DNA of 64,000 nucleotides from Myxococcus stipitatus (GTDB lineage Bacteria > Myxococcota > Myxococcia > Myxococcales > Myxococcaceae), in assembly GCF_037414475.1 (NCBI RefSeq), contig NZ_CP147913.1, positions 434,001 to 498,000 on the forward strand. The letters run 5' to 3'. The notes beneath the pieces were generated by a model. That model worked only from the letters and a program-made list of their open reading frames with translations. It searched no databases and was not told the DNA's origin. The first letter of the stretch is position 1, and the number at the start of each line of letters is the position of its first letter. Both the position numbers and the translations under genes were made by a program. Shown piece after piece: positions 25,227-34,100 of this stretch.

Positions 25227-26222
25227 ATGACGTTCTCCAAGCAGGTGCTGGAGCTGGATTGGGAAGCGAAGGCAGCCGAGCTGTCCGAGAAGCTGCGCGA
25301 GACGGTGCTCAAGAAGCTGCGCAAGCGCGGCATCGTGGTGGCCATCTCCGGTGGCATCGACTCCGCGTGTGTCGCGGCGCTGTCGGTGCGCGCCCTGGGC
25401 CCCGAACGAGTCTTTGGCATCCTCCTGCCGGAGAAGGACTCCAGCGGGTGGAGCTCGCAGCTGGGGCGCAAGCTCTGCGAGAAGCTGGGCATCAAGTACC
25501 AGCTCCATGACATCGCCCCCATCCTCGAGGCCGCCGGTTGTTACCGTCAGCGCGACGAGGCCGTGCGCTCTGTCTTCCCGGAGTTCACCCCGGACATGAA
25601 GTGGAAGATTGTCATGCACGGCGACCGGTTGAACACGGACGCGGTGAACTTCTTCTACGTCGTGGTGCAAGTGAATGGCGAGGAGCGCCGCTTCCGTCTG
25701 CCGCCCCAGGCCTATACACAGATTGTCGCCGCGACGAACTTCAAGCAGCGCACGCGAAAGATGATGGATTACTTCCACGCGGACCGCCTCAACTTCGCGG
25801 TGGCGGGGACGCCCAACCGTCTGGAGTATGACCAGGGCTTCTTCGTGAAGCTGGGCGACGGCGCCGCGGATGTAAAGCCTATCGCCGGGCTCTACAAGAC
25901 GCAGACCTACAAGCTGGCGAAGCACCTGGGGGTGATTGAGGAGATCACCAGCGGCGAGCCGACCACGGACACGTTCAGCCTCCCGCAGTCGCAGGAGGAC
26001 TTCTACTTCTCCGTGCACTACTCACAGCTCGACCTGTTGATGTGGGCCAAGAACCACGACGTGCCCACGACCGAGGCCGCGCAGGTGATGGGCCTGACGC
26101 CCACGCAGGTGCAGCGCGTCTACGACGACATCGACCAGAAGCGCCGCAGCACCGCCTATCTGCACTCGCCGCCGCTGCTGCTGGAGGACGTGGCGGAGCT
26201 GGGGCCATTCAAGCTCGGCTGA
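25227..26222 (+). CDS. NadE-like PP-loop amide ligase
   Basis: 331 residues from ATG 25227 with AGAGGGG upstream. The PP-loop is SGGIDSA (41-47), and GTPNRLEYDQGFFVKLGDGA...PIAGLYKTQ matches the NAD synthetase core (canonical GTSNKSE...DLxPIxxLYKTQ). Compared with about 275-residue ammonia-dependent NadE it carries an insert of about 35 residues before ATNFKQRTRKMMDY (including NFFYVVVQVNGEERRF). NadE amidates an adenylated carboxylate with ammonia; because it closes a cluster with AsnB, a ligase and an ACP, a specialised amidation is more likely than housekeeping NAD synthesis, though the latter is not excluded. Confidence 0.8.
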   Translation: MTFSKQVLELDWEAKAAELSEKLRETVLKKLRKRGIVVAISGGIDSACVAALSVRALGPERVFGILLPEKDSSGWSSQLGRKLCEKLGIKYQLHDIAPILEAAGCYRQRDEAVRSVFPEFTPDMKWKIVMHGDRLNTDAVNFFYVVVQVNGEERRFRLPPQAYTQIVAATNFKQRTRKMMDYFHADRLNFAVAGTPNRLEYDQGFFVKLGDGAADVKPIAGLYKTQTYKLAKHLGVIEEITSGEPTTDTFSLPQSQEDFYFSVHYSQLDLLMWAKNHDVPTTEAAQVMGLTPTQVQRVYDDIDQKRRSTAYLHSPPLLLEDVAELGPFKLG

Positions 26223-26240
26223 GCCGCGAGACTCGGCGCC

Positions 26241-27224
26241 TCACTCGGCTTCGTCGCACGGTTCGGCGCGCACGGGAATCCCCTTCCGTGCGCTGTCGCG
26301 AACGTAGAGCTCGCCCTGCTTGAAGTAGTCCGTCCCGCCCTTCACGCGCACCACGCTCCGCTTCGCGTCCACCACCATCCACTGGAGCGTCTCGCGCGAG
26401 CCTCCCTCGTACGCGACCTCCAGCGTGGACGCGCCCGAGTCTCCAGGCTTCGCCGCCGTCACGCGGCCCTCGACGGACTCCTGCCCGAAGTCCACCACCA
26501 GCGCTCCATCCGACTTCAGCATCACGGAGGGCGTCGCCGAGTCGCAGAACTTCTCGAGGACGAAGCCCTTCCCCTCGCTCCGGACCTGGACCCAGCGCCC
26601 CGCGAGCGCCTTCACCTCCGCCAGCGCCTCGCGCTTCTCCTCCGGGCACTCCAGGGCCGAGGACGGCACCAGCCCCACCAGCACCTCCGCGCCTTGGACG
26701 AAACGCGCGGGCACCAGCTCCGGCGGAGGCGAGGACGCGAACACCTGCACCTCGGTCCCCACGGGCACCGCTGGGCCGCTCCCCGCCGCGCCCTCCAACG
26801 GCTGCAAGCGCACCCGCCTCGTCTTCACCTTGCACGCCGTCAACGCCTGCGTGAATGGGCGCGAGAAGCTGTCCTGCCCCTTCCACCCCGCACCGCAGCA
26901 GCCCGTCCCCGGCCCCTTCAGCCTCAGGCGACCGAATTCCAGGCCCAGCGTCCAAGTCTTCTCAGGCTGGACCGAAGCCAGAATCCAGGTCCCCGTGCCC
27001 TTCTTTTCGCGCACGGAGAAGGTGCATTCACAAGCGCCCGTACTCTGTCCTTGCGGAAAAGTCGCCTCGTACTGAATGAGCGTCTGTTCATTTCCTTCGA
27101 GGATGGCGAGCGCCGCGCCCTCTCGGGCGTAGACGCCGGACAGCGCTGGCTGCTGCGCATGGCCCGTCCCGGACCACAGACTCCCGACCACGCATGTCAC
27201 GAACACATAACGCAGCGCATCCAT
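26241..27224 (-). CDS. Secreted hypothetical protein
   Basis: 327 residues. Start ATG 27224 gives a clean signal peptide (YVFVTCVVGSLWSGTGHA, cleavage near residue 23) with GGAG 9 nt upstream; an in-frame ATG at 27242 adds MDSESQ. The mature part is rich in beta-strand patterns with several Cys (CECTF, GCCGAG, LTACK) that could form disulphides. A middle segment (VPVGTEVQVFASSPP...ARFVQGAEVLVGLVPSS) resembles an SH3-like strand pair. The C-terminus has GRWVQVRSEGKGFVLEKFC, then a second beta domain. No family recognised. It is convergent with the NadE-like gene (18 bp gap). Confidence 0.7.
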   Translation of the reverse strand: MDALRYVFVTCVVGSLWSGTGHAQQPALSGVYAREGAALAILEGNEQTLIQYEATFPQGQSTGACECTFSVREKKGTGTWILASVQPEKTWTLGLEFGRLRLKGPGTGCCGAGWKGQDSFSRPFTQALTACKVKTRRVRLQPLEGAAGSGPAVPVGTEVQVFASSPPPELVPARFVQGAEVLVGLVPSSALECPEEKREALAEVKALAGRWVQVRSEGKGFVLEKFCDSATPSVMLKSDGALVVDFGQESVEGRVTAAKPGDSGASTLEVAYEGGSRETLQWMVVDAKRSVVRVKGGTDYFKQGELYVRDSARKGIPVRAEPCDEAE

Positions 27225-27386
27225 TTGCGACTCCGAGTCCATGTTTGCTGATGCCGAGAGCCATCCTCCTCCCAAAGGTAGGCGGACGTCAGGCAATTCA
27301 GCGGGGTCTGAGGCAACTCTTTTTCTTAGCGGGCGACAATCCGGGCATAGGAAGTACCCACCCCAATCTCCAATCGCGGAGTGCCC
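27225..27386. promoter_or_regulatory. Divergent promoter region
   Basis: 162 bp between the secreted hypothetical (minus) and the wall-degrading enzyme (plus); both promoters must lie here. A relatively A/T-rich patch (about 27315-27360, containing TTTTTCTTAG and CATAGGAAGTA) is the likely core. The site GCGGAG 7 nt before ATG 27387 fixes the plus-strand start. Confidence 0.45.
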
Positions 27387-28829
27387 ATGTCTCCCCGGAT
27401 TGATGGCCGCCAGCAGAACTATTCGCCCCAGTCGGTCCAGGCCTCTGGCCTGCCGCAGGACCGCAACGCGCAGCTGAACCTCCAGCAACTCTGGCCGTAC
27501 ATCGAGAAGTACGCGCAGAAGTACGGCGCCGACCCGAAGGTGCTCGCGGGCATCGTCGCGCAGGAGTCCTCGTTCAAGAACCACGGCGTGCACGCTGACG
27601 GCACGGGCCACGGGCTCATTGGCCTGGACGACAACGGCCTGTTGCCCTCGTTCGAGAAGTGGTCCGGCATGCAGGTGGGCCGCGGGGCCAACGCCAAGAC
27701 GATTCCGCCCGAGAAGCAGATGGAGTTCCTGGCGAAGACGATTGGCGACCTGACCAAGAAGCACGGCAACGGCATGGCCGCCGCGCGCGAGTGGCACCGG
27801 GGCGCGGGCGCGATGAACGACGCTCGGGGCTACGACTACCAGAGCAAGATCCAGAACCACATCGGCCGGCTGTTCCCGGGTGGCAAGACGCCCAGCGGGA
27901 CGAGCGCGAACGTGCCCGACACCACGGTGGGGCAGAACAACAACAACACGCCGGGCTCAAACCCTGGCATCGCGCCCAGCCGCAATGACTCCCGCACGCC
28001 GGTGGGGGACTCCGACTACCAGATCAAGCAGGGTGACACGCTCTGGGGCATCGCCTCCCAGCTCAAGGGCCAGGGCATGCAGGGCTCGCACTGGGACATC
28101 ATCAACCAGATTCGCGAGATGAACCCGAAGATCACCAACCCCAACCTCATCATCGCGGGTGACTCGCTGAAGCTGCCGGGTGTCGCAGGCAAGGACCAGA
28201 GCAGCTTCACGCCTGGCACGAACAAGCCCGCGCCGGTGGACCTCAACCCTGGCACGCAAGGCACGCAGGGCACCGAGGGCGCCGCCCCGGTGACGGGCGA
28301 CGGCCGCGTGGACCCGAGCAAGGTTCCGCAGATCAGCCAGTACAACCCGGCGGGCAAGAACGGCTCGTATACGAATGGCCCGGCCAACTGCGGCCCCACG
28401 TCCATGGCGCAGATCGCCCGCGCGTTCGGTTTCGGCAAGGACATGAACGACGCGCAGCTCATCAACCACCTGGGCCGCATCGGTGGCACGTCGGGCAACG
28501 GCACGGACGTCAACGGCATCGCGAAGATGGCGAAGGCGATGGGCAAGAACGCGGAGACGAAGGGCCCTGGCGCGGACGTGGATTGGATTGCCAAACAGCT
28601 CAAGCAGGGCAAGTTGGTGGTGGCCAACGGCGACTATCACGCGATGCCTCCGCACCAGAACGAGTCGCGCACGTCTGGCCACTACGTGACGGTGGCGGGC
28701 ATGGACGCCAAGGGCAACTTCATCGTCCGCGACCCGGCCGACGCGAACGTGAAGACCATCACTCCGGAGCAGATGAAGCACTTCCTGCGCTCCAACCCCA
28801 ACGGCGGCTATCAGATGGCCATCGGCTGA
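27387..28829 (+). CDS. SLT transglycosylase, LysM and C39-like peptidase, no signal peptide
   Basis: 480 residues; ATG 27387 has GCGGAG 7 nt upstream (a GTG two codons earlier is possible). Residues 20-150 form a lytic-transglycosylase (SLT/lysozyme-like) domain with IVAQESSFK supplying the catalytic Glu. A LysM peptidoglycan-binding module lies at about 210-262 (DYQIKQGDTLWGIASQL). Residues 310-480 resemble a C39_2/papain-like cysteine peptidase with GPANCGPTSM (Cys335) and GHYVTVAG (His432). Linkers are Asn/Gly/Pro-rich. It would cut glycan strands and wall peptides, yet the N-terminus (MSPRIDGRQQNYSPQSVQ) is polar and shows no Sec or Tat signal. Confidence 0.82.
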   Translation: MSPRIDGRQQNYSPQSVQASGLPQDRNAQLNLQQLWPYIEKYAQKYGADPKVLAGIVAQESSFKNHGVHADGTGHGLIGLDDNGLLPSFEKWSGMQVGRGANAKTIPPEKQMEFLAKTIGDLTKKHGNGMAAAREWHRGAGAMNDARGYDYQSKIQNHIGRLFPGGKTPSGTSANVPDTTVGQNNNNTPGSNPGIAPSRNDSRTPVGDSDYQIKQGDTLWGIASQLKGQGMQGSHWDIINQIREMNPKITNPNLIIAGDSLKLPGVAGKDQSSFTPGTNKPAPVDLNPGTQGTQGTEGAAPVTGDGRVDPSKVPQISQYNPAGKNGSYTNGPANCGPTSMAQIARAFGFGKDMNDAQLINHLGRIGGTSGNGTDVNGIAKMAKAMGKNAETKGPGADVDWIAKQLKQGKLVVANGDYHAMPPHQNESRTSGHYVTVAGMDAKGNFIVRDPADANVKTITPEQMKHFLRSNPNGGYQMAIG

Positions 28830-28871
28830 GAGTAGTCCCCGCGGGTTGGAGGGACTGCGGTAGATTTCTCG

Positions 28872-28900
28872 CGGACCGGCACTCCCCAGGTGCCGGTCCG
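28872..28900 (+). terminator. Terminator-like hairpin
   Basis: An 11-bp perfect inverted repeat (CGGACCGGCAC, 7-nt loop, GTGCCGGTCCG) 43 bp after the stop of the wall-degrading enzyme and 28 bp before the next ATG. It is followed by TTGCGTTTCC, a weak T-rich tail. It probably ends or attenuates the upstream transcript. Confidence 0.6.
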
Positions 28901-28928
28901 TTGCGTTTCCACATCCCGAGGTACCGCC

Positions 28929-29138
28929 ATGACTCAGAGCACCCAGACGCACACCTGTATCTCCTGCAAGAAGACCGAGGGCGGCGACGTGGTGGGCTCG
29001 ACGTACGTCTCGACGGGCGACAACGGAATGATTGTCCGCTTCTGGATGTGCGACGAGTGCGCGTTGCCGTTGGGGCCGGGGCAAGGGCCTATCGACATGG
29101 ATGAGCCCGTGCAGGTGCCCCACCAGCCTCGAGGCTGA
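28929..29138 (+). CDS. Small zinc-ribbon-like protein
   Basis: 69 residues from ATG 28929 with CGAGG upstream. Two CxxC pairs (HTCISCKK and MCDECALP) spaced by about 25 residues suggest a small zinc ribbon. A Pro-rich tail follows (EPVQVPHQPRG). No signal peptide is seen; it could bind nucleic acid or a protein partner. No function assignable. It follows a strong hairpin, so it is probably transcribed separately from the wall enzyme. Confidence 0.72.
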   Translation: MTQSTQTHTCISCKKTEGGDVVGSTYVSTGDNGMIVRFWMCDECALPLGPGQGPIDMDEPVQVPHQPRG

Positions 29139-29239
29139 GCAAGGAGCGAGGCGCCGGGCGGGGGCCCGGCGCGACGGGATGGAGCCCGGGGCGCGAGCAG
29201 GGTATGGAATAGGAAGCCCCTGCCCTCGTCGGAGACGAC

Positions 29240-29998
29240 ATGACCAAGCTCCTTGGCCCCGCATCCTTCGTTCTCGCTTCGGCCGCGCTCGCGGTGGCCC
29301 TCTGGGGTCCCGGGCGTGGCGAGGTCCCTCGCGCCGTGGAGAAGACGGAGCCCGCCCCGGTGGTGCAGTCGAGCCCCGAGGGGCTGGAGCGGCGCATCCA
29401 GGCGCTGGAGGACACGACGCTGAGCCTGTCCCGGCGCCTGATGGAGCTGGAGCGGCAGCCGGTGGCGCGAGGCACCCAGGATGGCGGCGGGGCCTCTCCC
29501 GCGCTCGACGCGGAACTGGACCAGTTGCGCGCGGAAGTGCGTGGGCTGATGGCGGGAGAGACGTTGAACTCCGAGGGGGGACGGGAAGCGTTGAAGGACG
29601 CCATGCGCTCGGTTCAAGAGGAGATGCGCACCGAGCGTTTCCAGGCGCGACAGGAAGAGTGGATGCAGGCGCAGGTGCGCGGGCAGACGGAGCGCGCGGA
29701 CCGGGTGAAGCGGCTCGTCGCCGAGGCGAAGCTGAACTACTCGCAGGAAGCGGAGCTGACGCGCCGGCTGGAGCTCGAGGAGTCCACGCGCACGTCGCTG
29801 TTCAATGAGCTGCGCAATGGGACGAAGACGGCGCGTGACGTTCGACAGTCATTGCGGACGCTGCGCCAGGAGACGGACCAGACGATGAAGTCTGTGCTGA
29901 ACGAAAGCCAGATGAACAGCTATGAAGTGATGCGGCGCGAGGAGCAGATGAACTCCCGTCCCCGCGGACCTCGCGAAGGCAGGCCCGGCGAGCCGTAG
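29240..29998 (+). CDS. Exported coiled-coil protein
   Basis: 252 residues with GTCGGAG upstream. A hydrophobic N-terminal segment (residues 5-22, LLGPASFVLASAALAVALWG) is a signal anchor or signal peptide; the rest is highly charged helix with heptad spacing, in two blocks (about 48-70 and 88-235, e.g. LERRIQALEDTTLSLSRRLM). The last 15 residues are Arg/Pro-rich. The helical pattern with Gln/Arg-rich segments recalls periplasmic Spy/CpxP-like or zinc-resistance chaperone-like proteins, but no diagnostic motif was found. Unknown function. Confidence 0.75.
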   Translation: MTKLLGPASFVLASAALAVALWGPGRGEVPRAVEKTEPAPVVQSSPEGLERRIQALEDTTLSLSRRLMELERQPVARGTQDGGGASPALDAELDQLRAEVRGLMAGETLNSEGGREALKDAMRSVQEEMRTERFQARQEEWMQAQVRGQTERADRVKRLVAEAKLNYSQEAELTRRLELEESTRTSLFNELRNGTKTARDVRQSLRTLRQETDQTMKSVLNESQMNSYEVMRREEQMNSRPRGPREGRPGEP

Positions 29999-30066
29999 AT
30001 GCGGAGTCAGATGTTCTGGAGCCGTCCCGTCGTGCGAGCCGTTCACTCTCCAAATAGATCGGCTCC

Positions 30067-30636
30067 ATGACAGAGAATCGTTCCTTGTCTCCAGAGCAGC
30101 GGGACGCGGCGCTCCATGCGCTTGTCGGCGCGGACCCTGGCGCAGTGGTGGAAGCAGCCCTTCAGCTTTCGGAAGATGCGTCGACCACCTCCCACCTGGT
30201 CCAGCTGCTGGAAACACAGACCCGTCCAGAGGTGCGCCAGGGCATTCTGTATGCGCTTTGCTGGCATGGACAGCCCGGCCTGTGGGACTTGATGGTCGAG
30301 GTGCTCTCAAACCCACGCGAAGACCCCAAGGTGCGTGGCCAGGCCGCTGAAGGGCTCTCCTACCTGTTCTCGTACCTGACGACAGACTCGCGAGAGTTCG
30401 CGAGTGGAGTCAAAGCCTTGCTGGAGGCGCTCAATGACTCATCCGTCGAGGTTCGCTACTGCGCCGTCCACGCCCTGGGTGCAACTGGCCATCCGCCACT
30501 CATTCCCGCGTTGGAGCGGATGCGTGAAGACCCAACTCCCGCTCCCGGATGGATTGGAACAGTCGCGGATGAAGCCAGACGCGCCCTTGAGTTTCTCGAA
30601 GGCGCTTATTCCATGCGCAAACGCAGAGGGCGTTGA
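30067..30636 (+). CDS. HEAT-repeat protein, small
   Basis: 189 residues of alpha-helical HEAT/PBS-lyase-like repeats (ALLEALNDSSVEVRYCAVHA, VLSNPREDPKVRGQAAEGL). No signal peptide. Such proteins commonly serve as inhibitors or immunity-like and scaffold partners, but nothing nearby indicates a toxin. It ends with a basic MRKRRGR tail, 56 bp from the convergent lipoprotein gene. The ribosome site is weak (GGCTCC). Codon bias is a little less extreme than that of neighbours, which may hint at a different history. Confidence 0.7.
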   Translation: MTENRSLSPEQRDAALHALVGADPGAVVEAALQLSEDASTTSHLVQLLETQTRPEVRQGILYALCWHGQPGLWDLMVEVLSNPREDPKVRGQAAEGLSYLFSYLTTDSREFASGVKALLEALNDSSVEVRYCAVHALGATGHPPLIPALERMREDPTPAPGWIGTVADEARRALEFLEGAYSMRKRRGR

Positions 30637-30692
30637 AGCGGACTCGGTCGAGCAATGAGTCCCGGGGCAGCCGTGCACGAACCGTGTCGGAG

Positions 30693-30992
30693 CTACTCCC
30701 GCACCTCAGGCAACTTCGGGCGCGGATCACACGCGATGCCTGGACACCCCTTGTCCTCGGAACAACTCCCGTCGCAACACATGTACTGACGCGCCGGACA
30801 CACCGACGCGCCCATATCGTTCCTCCGCGACGGCTCGCGCGGCACCACGCCTACCGCGGCGTCCGGAGCGGGCGGCGGCGGGGCCTCGCGCTTCACCTCT
30901 TCCGCCGTCCCTCTGCACCCCGCCCCCCACAGCAGCGCGCCCAGCACCATCCACCATCCCCACCCTGAGCGCTGCCTCGAATCAACGAACAT
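30693..30992 (-). CDS. Small Cys-rich lipoprotein
   Basis: 99 residues from ATG 30992, placed 7 nt after AGGAGG; an in-frame ATG at 31022 would precede this site. The N-terminus has a hydrophobic stretch and the lipobox LLWGAGC, so it should be a lipid-anchored outer-membrane or periplasmic protein. The mature part has a Pro-rich spacer (REAPPPPAPDAA) and then a compact six-Cys module (CPARQYMCCDGSC, CPGIACD) likely to form disulphides. No family recognised. Confidence 0.7.
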   Translation of the reverse strand: MFVDSRQRSGWGWWMVLGALLWGAGCRGTAEEVKREAPPPPAPDAAVGVVPREPSRRNDMGASVCPARQYMCCDGSCSEDKGCPGIACDPRPKLPEVRE

Positions 30993-31033
30993 CCCTGGCC
31001 TCCTGGTTCCAACCCTCTTCAATCAAACAAAGA

Positions 31034-31064
31034 GGCGGCCCCGGACATCCATCCCGGGGCCGCC
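31034..31064 (-). terminator. Rho-independent terminator of the M36 protease gene
   Basis: A perfect 11-bp GC stem (GGCGGCCCCGG and CCGGGGCCGCC) with a 9-nt loop, 47 bp beyond the protease stop. On the minus strand it is followed by TCTTTGTTTGATT, a T-rich tail, the best intrinsic terminator in the window. Confidence 0.8.
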
Positions 31065-31110
31065 CCTCACACTTCAACCTTCGACCTCACCGTGGAGGTC
31101 GAACGCAGAA

Positions 31111-34100
31111 CTAGCTCCGACGACGGCGGCGCAGCGCCAGACCCAGCAGGGCCAGCGCGGGCATCAGCACGCTGGAGGCGTTTCCACCCGCCGCGCTGCA
31201 ACCATGGTCAGGCAGGTTCACCACCGCCACGGACACTTCGGTCGGCTCGCTCGACGCAAGGTCATCGCTCGCGCGGACGCGGAAGAGCAGCACCGTCTTC
31301 TCGGTCACGTTCGGAGCGATGATGGTCGCCTCCGCGGTGTCCGCACCCTGAATCGTGACGGACGGACCCGCGACCTGCGTCCAGCGGTACGTGATCTCAT
31401 CCCCATCGGCATCCTCCGCCGTGGCGATCATCTTCACGCCCGAGCCCTCGTGAACCGTGTACGACTGGGTCGCCGACACCACCGGCACGCGGTTGGCCCG
31501 CGTCACGGTGATGGTCACCACGCTCGGCGCGCTGGCGATGCCACCGGCCGTCGCCACCAGGCTGAAGCGCAGGACCACGGACGCACCCGTCACGTCAGGA
31601 GCCTTGAAGCTCGGGGTGGCCGTGTCGGCCCCCGTGAGCGTCACCGGCGTCCCATCCAGCTGCGTCCAGGCGTAGGTGATGGCCTCGCCGTCCGCATCCT
31701 CGGCGCTGCCCGCCAGGGTCACCGTCGTGCGAGAACCCACCGTCCGGTCCTCACCCGCCACCGCCACCGGCGCACGGTCCACCTGACGAACCGTGATGGT
31801 GACCGTCGACTCCTCGCTCAGGTCGATGCCGTCGGACGCCACCAGCGTGAAGGTGAACTGCGTGTCCGCCGTCACATCCGGCACCGCGAACGTCGGCGTG
31901 GCGCTGGACGGGTCATCCAACTCCACCGCCGGGCCCGCCGTCTGCGTCCACTCGAACTCGAGCTTCTCGCGGTCCGCGTCCGTCGACCCCGTCGCGTCGA
32001 GCGTGATGCTGCCCGAGCGCTCGTCCACCGTCGTCGGCCCACCGTCCTTCACGCGAGCCACCGCGACCGGCGCCCGGTTCACGTTGGTCATCAGGATCTG
32101 GACCGTCTTCGGGTAGCTCTCGTCCACGCCATCCTTCACCACCAGCTGGAACGTGAAGAGGCTGTCACCCGCGACCTCGGTGGTGAACGACGGCCGGACC
32201 GTGTCCGCGCCCGTGAGCGCCACCGGCGGGCCACCCACCTGAGTCCACGCGTACGTCAGCGGCGAACCATCCGGGTCGGAGCTCGCGGAACCATCCAGCG
32301 TGACGGTCCGCAGAGACAGGCTGCCATCCGGATTCTCGATGAACTCGGACAGCTCCAGGGAGTTGCCCGCGTTCGCCAGAGGCAGGACGTTGCAGGCCGG
32401 CGCCGAACCACCACCCGCGTACGACTCGGCGACGCGCGTGGTGAACGGCGTGTTGGTGACACCCGCCACCTGGATGTTGGTGACATCCCAGCCATACGCG
32501 CCGACACCACCGTCAGACACCTGGCGGAAGCGCACGCGCACCTGGCGACCCGCGAACCGGGTGCCGAAGTTGACGGCGTAGTTCATGAACGCGGGGAAGT
32601 TGGTGCTCAGGCGAATCCAGCCAGGCTGACCACCCAGGCCCACCGTTCCCGGCTCGATGACGTTGAAGATGCCCGCGTTCACCAACGGCTGGTACTGCGC
32701 GGCCGTCATGTAGGCGAACCAGTTCCGCCACGGGCCGTCGTTGACGGAGAGCTCGATCGCGCCGCCGTCGAAGTACTGCCACCGGCCCAGCCTGCTCGAG
32801 AACGCGGCCTCGAAGCTGAAGCGCTGGGCGAAGGCCAGCACGAAGTTCTGACCGGTCGCCACGTTGAACACCGGCGAGGTCAGCTGCTTGTCCTGCTCGA
32901 TGGACTCGTTGCCGGCGTGCCAGTAACCCGTCCCCGAGGCACCGTTCTCCCACACGGCGCGGTAGCCATAGGTCGAGCTCGTCCACGCGGTGTTGACGGT
33001 GTTGCTCAGGTCGACGCGCGACGCGCTCATCTTCTCGTCGAAGTTGACCTGGGTGAGGAAGTTGCGGCCGACGACCCTGTCCTCGGGCTTCGTCGCCCCG
33101 TACGGGTCGATGGCGTTCGCGAACGTCACGGCCACGCCCAGCTCGGCCAGCTGCGACGGGGCGTTCTCCGCCGGCTTCCAGGTCGGAGCCTCGTTCAACT
33201 GGACCTGCACGGTGGCGGTCACGGTCGCACCGCGAGCGATGCTGCCGAACGGGAGGGTGATGGGAGTGGCGCCGCCATTCAACAGCGCCACGAGACCCGG
33301 GCTCGAACCCTTGAGCGCGACATTCGCCTCCACATTGCTCAGGGCCTCGGCGCCCAGGTTGCGCACCGTCACCCGGAGCAAGCCCGTCTCGCCCGCGTCC
33401 AGCACGCCGTCCTTGTCACAGCCGATGCTGGAGTCATCCAAGGTGATGCTGACGATCTCGAGCTTCTTGCTCACGGCGAAGCTCTGGACCACGCCGACGT
33501 GGTCCGCGCTGTCGCGGTCCGGAACCCGGGCACCGAAACCCGCGCCGCGCTTGGCGAAGGCCGCCAGGAAACGCTGGTAGTCCGCGGGGTCGGAGGCGGC
33601 GACCACGGACAACATGGCGTCACGCGCTTCCAGGAAGGTGGGCTGCGAGGGCGTGGCCTTGTAGGACGCGACCAGGTAGCGCTTCATCCGGTCCTGCGCC
33701 TCGGCGAAGGGGTGCACGTTGAGCAGGCTGACGTAGCACTCCCACAGCATCGTGGCCCAGACCTCACCCGAGCTGTGCACCTGGGCATTCGACCTGCCGT
33801 TGTGGCCCGACGCGAGCACGTTGTTCGTCGGGAGGGCCGTTCCGTCCTGGATGTGAGCGAGCGTGAGGCCGTTCTTCGTCATGTCCGTGGTGTACGGGAC
33901 GCGGCGGATGCCCCAGTAGTAGCCCTGGTTGCCACCACCGCTCTGGGTGTAGCCCGCCATGCCGTAGACGCCCTGGAACTGCTCATTGCCCGCCCGGGCC
34001 CGGTCCTCATCGCGAGCCGTCATCAGCAGGGCGTGGAAGTCACCCCAGCCCTCGCCCATGGCGCGGCCCTGGTTGTTCGTCAGACCCGAGGCGTTGCCGA

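Noticed and set aside
30637..31110. Possible extra plus-strand genes opposite the Cys-rich lipoprotein
   Set aside because: The lipoprotein has a lipobox and AGGAGG site; the plus-strand translation is a His/Arg-rich shadow with no supporting site.
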